In this document: positions 6,547 through 9,567 of the stretch, piece by piece | Layout: every line of letters starts with the position of its first letter | Numbering within the stretch: position 1 is the stretch's first letter | Source: Maribacter sp. | GTDB lineage: Bacteria; Bacteroidota; Bacteroidia; Flavobacteriales; Flavobacteriaceae | Direction of reading: 5' to 3' | Length of the DNA: 9,567 nt | NCBI GenBank assembly: GCA_018679695.1 | Contig: JAHHKH010000184.1 | Coordinates: forward strand, 1 to 9,567 | The notes under the pieces: model-generated | The model's database searches: none | Told to the model about the DNA's origin: nothing | Seen by the model: only the letters and a program-made list of their open reading frames with translations | Translations under genes and position numbers: made by a program

Positions 6547-8088
6547 ATGAACAAAGTGATCCTAGGGTTAATTGCCATATTTATGACCGTTTTTTTCAAT
6601 ATCCTACATGGTCAAACGCTTAATTCCCGGATATTGGATTCGGTCACCCAAAAGCCTATACCTTATGTAACGGTCCAAATAAAGAAAAAAGGGGTGATAA
6701 CCAATGAGGAAGGAAGGTTCAGTTTTTTGTTGGACCGGAATATTTCAGAAACAGATTCGCTTTTTATTTCATGTATCGGTTATGCGGCAATAGCCAAACC
6801 AATTAAGGAATTTACCGATAATGTAATTCTTTTAAGCCCAAAAGCCATTGAGCTAAATCCTGTTATTGTTACCAACAGAAATTATACGGCCAATGAGATC
6901 ATTGAATTGGTAAAAGACAATCTCGAGAAGAACTACAATAAAGATCTGAGTAAAAAAAGATTGTTTTTCAGGGATTCCTATTTTCAGGATTTTAGTAAAA
7001 CAGATTACACATTCTTAAAATCCACTATCAAGGAATTGAACAAAAACTTCTTGGATAGTGTATTAAGGACCGTTCCTAAAAAGTCTAGTTATTACACGGA
7101 AATATTATGTGATCTGTATGGCAATCCTAATGGGGGTGACCAAAAAATGGATTTGATAAAAGCTTCTGAACTTTATGATAAGAGTAAAGAGGTTGATCTA
7201 ACGAAACTTGAGGAAAAATTCAATACAATAATAAAATCGAATATAAAAAGGGATTCATACTTCAAAATTAAATCGGGATTATTCGGTACAAAAATCAAAG
7301 GAGAGGATTTTGATGAAATCTTTGAAACAGAAATTGATTCAACAGATGCGATTGCCTTAAAAAAAGAATTGGAGGAAAAGAAAAAACGGGAAGAAGAACG
7401 AAAGACGAATTTTGCCAAATATCGAAAAAAAAACATAGTAGGAATGATGCAAGATTTGTTTTATATGGAGGATACGCATCTTAATTTTATCATGAAATCA
7501 AGAAAATATAAGTTCCATATAGAAAACTTTACCTATATCGGAGAGGATGCCGTTTATATACTCCATTTTGAACCAAAAGGTTCGGCCGATTACAAAGGTA
7601 AACTCTACATTAATTCTGATGATTTCGCAGTACTTCGTTTGGATTATGAAAATATAAAACCGCTCAAAAAATTCAATCTTCTTGGAATTTCAATGAATAG
7701 CTTTTTAGGCAAAGGGAAAATGATCTTCACAAAATCATCCAACAAAAAATATGACCTTCGATATCTCGAACAAGAAAATGGAACTAGGGTTGGAATTAGA
7801 AGACCATTAAAGATCATTGAAAAGAACAAGCATGTCAAAGGAAGAAACAAGCAAAACGAGCTTTCGCTTAAATTGGATATGGCCACAGTTGGCGCAAATA
7901 AACGTGAACTCGTAGTCTTTGATACAGAATCTATCCCCCAATCGACCTATGATTCATTTACAGAGAACAATACCATCTTGCCCACCTATATGCCAAATTA
8001 CAATCCCGAGTTTTGGAAAGGATACGCTATCATTGAACCTAATCAGGCCATTAGGGAGTTTACCTCGGAAGAACAAATAGCAAAATAA
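6547..8088 (+). CDS. Secreted carboxypeptidase-regulatory-like domain protein
   Basis: The 513-aa product has a signal peptide (about residues 1-23, ending in FNILHGQ, typical of flavobacterial exported proteins). A CarboxypepD_reg-like beta-sandwich follows at about 24-110 (LNSRILDSVTQKPIPYVTV, NEEGRFSF, SLFISCIGY). This is the same domain that fronts many TonB-dependent receptors, but no plug and no long C-terminal beta-barrel follow here. Residues 111-300 are Lys/Glu-rich, with a strongly charged helical stretch (271-295). Residues about 320-450 alternate like beta strands (FTYIGEDAVYILHFEP, GKLYINSDDFAVLRLDYE). The C-terminus has the motif YNPEFWKGYAIIEPNQ (485-500), which I recognise from related Bacteroidota proteins of unknown function. 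A periplasmic or outer-membrane location is inferred. It converges on the DUF423 gene, with 3 bp between stop codons. Confidence 0.85.
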   Translation: MNKVILGLIAIFMTVFFNILHGQTLNSRILDSVTQKPIPYVTVQIKKKGVITNEEGRFSFLLDRNISETDSLFISCIGYAAIAKPIKEFTDNVILLSPKAIELNPVIVTNRNYTANEIIELVKDNLEKNYNKDLSKKRLFFRDSYFQDFSKTDYTFLKSTIKELNKNFLDSVLRTVPKKSSYYTEILCDLYGNPNGGDQKMDLIKASELYDKSKEVDLTKLEEKFNTIIKSNIKRDSYFKIKSGLFGTKIKGEDFDEIFETEIDSTDAIALKKELEEKKKREEERKTNFAKYRKKNIVGMMQDLFYMEDTHLNFIMKSRKYKFHIENFTYIGEDAVYILHFEPKGSADYKGKLYINSDDFAVLRLDYENIKPLKKFNLLGISMNSFLGKGKMIFTKSSNKKYDLRYLEQENGTRVGIRRPLKIIEKNKHVKGRNKQNELSLKLDMATVGANKRELVVFDTESIPQSTYDSFTENNTILPTYMPNYNPEFWKGYAIIEPNQAIREFTSEEQIAK

Positions 8089-8091
8089 TAG

Positions 8092-8478
8092 TCAAATAAA
8101 GCTGTTGATAAAGGAGTAAAGCAAGAGCCCCCATCCCATAACCAAAAGTATACCTCCCAAAGGTGTCACCGGACCCAAGAACTTCATTTTTATTCCTTTG
8201 GATTTTCCGATCACCAAGGCATAAATGCTGAATGAAAATAAAAGGATCCCAAAGACAAAACAATAGACCATGTATTGTTCCATTGATGTATCCAGGTTTA
8301 AATTAAAGCTTAGTATCAATAATAATATGGCATGATACATTTGATACTTTACGCCGGTCTCAAAACTCCGGAGTTGATCCCTATCCAAAGACTTTTTTAG
8401 GGCATGCGCGCCAAAAGCACCAAAAACTATTGCGAGTAAACCAAATAAGGCACCCAATATTTGAGCGATAAGAACCAT
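8092..8478 (-). CDS. DUF423 family membrane protein
   Basis: The 128-aa product is a small integral membrane protein with about four transmembrane helices (residues roughly 3-25, 46-60, 69-90, 103-124). Family marks are GAFGAHALK (20-28) after the first helix, FETGVKYQMYHA (39-50) and PVTPLGG (103-109) before the last helix. The family is related to E. coli YgdD and eukaryotic TMEM256; its biochemical role is unknown. The length is typical and the start ATG puts the first helix at the N-terminus. It overlaps no neighbour but ends only 3 bp from the stop of the convergent 513-aa gene, leaving no room for a separate terminator. Upstream, TACCTTCG (8513-8520 on the minus strand) resembles a -7 element with one mismatch and no good upstream box. 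Confidence 0.92.
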   Translation of the reverse strand: MVLIAQILGALFGLLAIVFGAFGAHALKKSLDRDQLRSFETGVKYQMYHAILLLILSFNLNLDTSMEQYMVYCFVFGILLFSFSIYALVIGKSKGIKMKFLGPVTPLGGILLVMGWGLLLYSFINSFI

Positions 8479-8529
8479 AGTTTATTTTGGATGTAATATA
8501 TAAATTATCTTTCGAAGGTAATTGATTTT

Positions 8530-8733
8530 ATGGTCAACCGTAAGATTAATGATCTATTCCTTGCCCTAGGGAGAAGATTCATATCCTTACGAAAAATTAG
8601 AGCTATTCTTTTGGTTTTCTTATCTGTACAGGTAATTAGTAGTAGTTCATCCAAGAACAATGCTTCGACCAATAAAGACATTGACAAAGATTTGGCAGCA
8701 AAGAACAAGGGTCAAATCGCTCCTTTGGATTAA
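8530..8733 (+). CDS. Possible small hypothetical protein (67 aa)
   Basis: I do not recognise this product. It has a basic N-terminus (residues 1-24, many Arg/Lys), a hydrophobic stretch AILLVFLSVQVI (25-36), a run of five Ser, and a hydrophilic Lys/Asn/Asp-rich tail ending in GQIAPLD. This would suit a small membrane-anchored or exported peptide, although the basic region is long for a signal peptide. The reading frame is ATG-initiated, TAA-terminated and fills the gap between two minus-strand genes. TATCTTTC (8506-8513), 16 bp after TTTTG, is a near-match promoter on this strand. A 5-bp hairpin (8737-8749) follows the stop. An equally long antisense frame exists, so coding status is uncertain. 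Confidence 0.42.
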   Translation: MVNRKINDLFLALGRRFISLRKIRAILLVFLSVQVISSSSSKNNASTNKDIDKDLAAKNKGQIAPLD

Positions 8734-8773
8734 AGTGAACTCACAGTTCTATTAGTTTTATGTCAAATCAAAA

Positions 8774-9280
8774 TTAAATTTTAGTGGCAATCGCATTCCC
8801 TTTATGCTGCGCTAAGCATATGGGGGAAGTAGTGAACAGCAATTTAACCTGATTGTCCCAATCACGGGCAATATCGAAGTAACTTACATTGGTTTCCGCC
8901 ATAATTTCCTCACAATCCTGACAGCTATGTTTGTAATCCAGAAAATGGTGTGCAAATTCATGAAAAGCGACTACTTTGAGAATTTCGCTATCCAACAAAG
9001 CCGCCCAATTAATAAAGATATTATCTATTTCCCCGGCCTCATCCCTTGAGACCATGCCCAATACCGTATTATTCTCTTCAAGCGGTAAATGGTTAACAAT
9101 ATCTATGTTTTTTAACTGAAATAATTTTGAATGATAGTCTATATCATACTTCTTACACTGCTCAAAAAACTCGGTTAAAATAGGTTGAAGTCGACCATCG
9201 ATATCCACACTTGCCTGGGCTTGAATACTTGAACTAACCCCAAAGAAGCCTATCAGAATTAAAACTATGCGCTTTTTCAT
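8774..9280 (-). CDS. Exported putative zinc metalloprotease (HEFAH motif)
   Basis: The 168-aa product starts with a cleavable signal peptide (residues 1 to about 22, KKRIVLILIGFFGVSSS with AQA near the cut site). The core is AFHEFAHHFLDYKHSC: His107-Glu108-x-x-His111 is the zinc/catalytic motif, and His118 lies 11 residues after His107. It continues to CQDCEEIMAE (120-129). The HExxHxxLxxxH...IMA layout resembles small bacterial metallopeptidase-like proteins, where the third His and the Met-turn-like IMA complete the site; this assignment is from motif only. Cys120 and Cys123, with Cys42 and Cys155, could form disulfides in the periplasm. Substrate is unknown. There is no pro-domain or large accessory domain, and the protein is short for a secreted protease. 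It is a single gene with no clear promoter match; a palindrome lies 47 bp upstream of the start. Confidence 0.72.
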   Translation of the reverse strand: MKKRIVLILIGFFGVSSSIQAQASVDIDGRLQPILTEFFEQCKKYDIDYHSKLFQLKNIDIVNHLPLEENNTVLGMVSRDEAGEIDNIFINWAALLDSEILKVVAFHEFAHHFLDYKHSCQDCEEIMAETNVSYFDIARDWDNQVKLLFTTSPICLAQHKGNAIATKI

Positions 9281-9327
9281 GCCAGTAAAAGATTAGGTCT
9301 TTGTAAAGTTTGGTTTGATGAAAACCC

Positions 9328-9341
9328 ATAAATTAATTTAT
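9328..9341. repeat. 14-bp perfect palindrome upstream of the metalloprotease gene
   Basis: ATAAATTAATTTAT is a perfect palindrome located 47 bp before the start codon of the metalloprotease gene. It could be an operator for a dimeric regulator, but A/T-only palindromes arise easily by chance in DNA of this composition. Confidence 0.25.
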
Positions 9342-9442
9342 TCATTTGTATAACATCCACATTTTTAACGAATTTATTACTTACTTATTTCTAATCCCCT
9401 GGTTTTTAACCTAATATGATAATTTAATCTTAAGCTTTTCCA

Positions 9443-9481
9443 AAAGAAAACCCGATAGCATATTACTATAGGGTTTTCTTT
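9443..9481 (-). terminator. Strong intrinsic terminator, probably bidirectional
   Basis: Perfect 11-bp arms (AAAGAAAACCC at 9443-9453, GGGTTTTCTTT at 9471-9481) are extended inside by a G-A mismatch and 4 bp (ATAG/CTAT), with a 7-nt loop. On the minus strand the stem ends in TTTTCTTTT. It begins 18 bp past the stop of the partial minus-strand gene at the window edge and most likely ends that transcript. Confidence 0.85.
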
Positions 9482-9499
9482 AATAACTACCTTAAGTCC

Positions 9500-9567
9500 T
9501 CAATCAGGCAGCTTTATCTTACTTTTCAAAAGATTGAAAAATTCCAATGTTTTTAGGCTGTCCGAAT
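9500..9567 (-). CDS. C-terminal end of an unidentified gene (partial)
   Basis: Reading in from the right edge on the minus strand, 21 codons precede a TGA stop at 9500-9502; the visible residues include LKTLEFFNLLKSKIKLPD. The frame is open to the window edge, has a residue mix typical of a real protein end, and is followed after 18 bp by a strong intrinsic terminator, which together support a true gene terminus. The fragment is too short to assign a family. The other two minus-strand frames hit stops early. Confidence 0.6.
   Translation of the reverse strand, partial: SDSLKTLEFFNLLKSKIKLPD

Overview
The window comes from a Bacteroidota genome, most likely family Flavobacteriaceae. The evidence is AT-rich DNA, intergenic promoters of the Bacteroidota type (TTG-N18-20-TAnnTTTG) in place of sigma70 -35/-10 boxes, A/T-rich leaders without clear Shine-Dalgarno sites, a DUF4382 lipoprotein, a secreted protein with a carboxypeptidase-regulatory-like N-terminal domain, and a FeoB that carries a small Cys-rich partner. 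It reads as ordinary chromosomal DNA. I see no insertion sequence, phage gene, CRISPR array or defence island.

Left part (1-2866, minus strand): a tRNA-Asn(GTT) gene has a canonical promoter, an unusually GC-rich and self-complementary leader, and an intrinsic terminator. Next come a DUF4382/CarboxypepD_reg-like lipoprotein gene and the site-2 protease gene rseP, which has its own promoter. rseP would be transcribed first and the lipoprotein gene lies 200 bp downstream of it.

Centre (2926-6359, plus strand): a SCO1/SenC copper chaperone gene starts divergently from rseP, from a promoter so close that its mRNA is almost leaderless. It is followed by feoA (TTG start), feoB and a 49-codon gene for a FeoB-associated Cys-rich membrane peptide that begins on the base after the feoB stop codon. 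This is a complete ferrous-iron uptake unit (FeoA, FeoB, small Cys-rich protein) beside a cytochrome-oxidase copper assembly factor, so the segment concerns supply of metals to respiration.

Right part (6360-9567): a gene-free stretch of 187 bp, then a 513-aa secreted carboxypeptidase-regulatory-like protein (plus), a DUF423 membrane protein (minus, 3 bp away tail to tail), a possible 67-aa orphan protein (plus), and a 168-aa exported putative zinc metalloprotease with an HEFAH motif (minus). At the edge lie a strong intrinsic terminator and the last 21 codons of an unidentified minus-strand gene.

The points most worth a second look are the 49-aa Feo microprotein, the structured GC-rich element in the tRNA leader, the near-leaderless SCO promoter, and the small exported metalloprotease. 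No large unknown system is evident.
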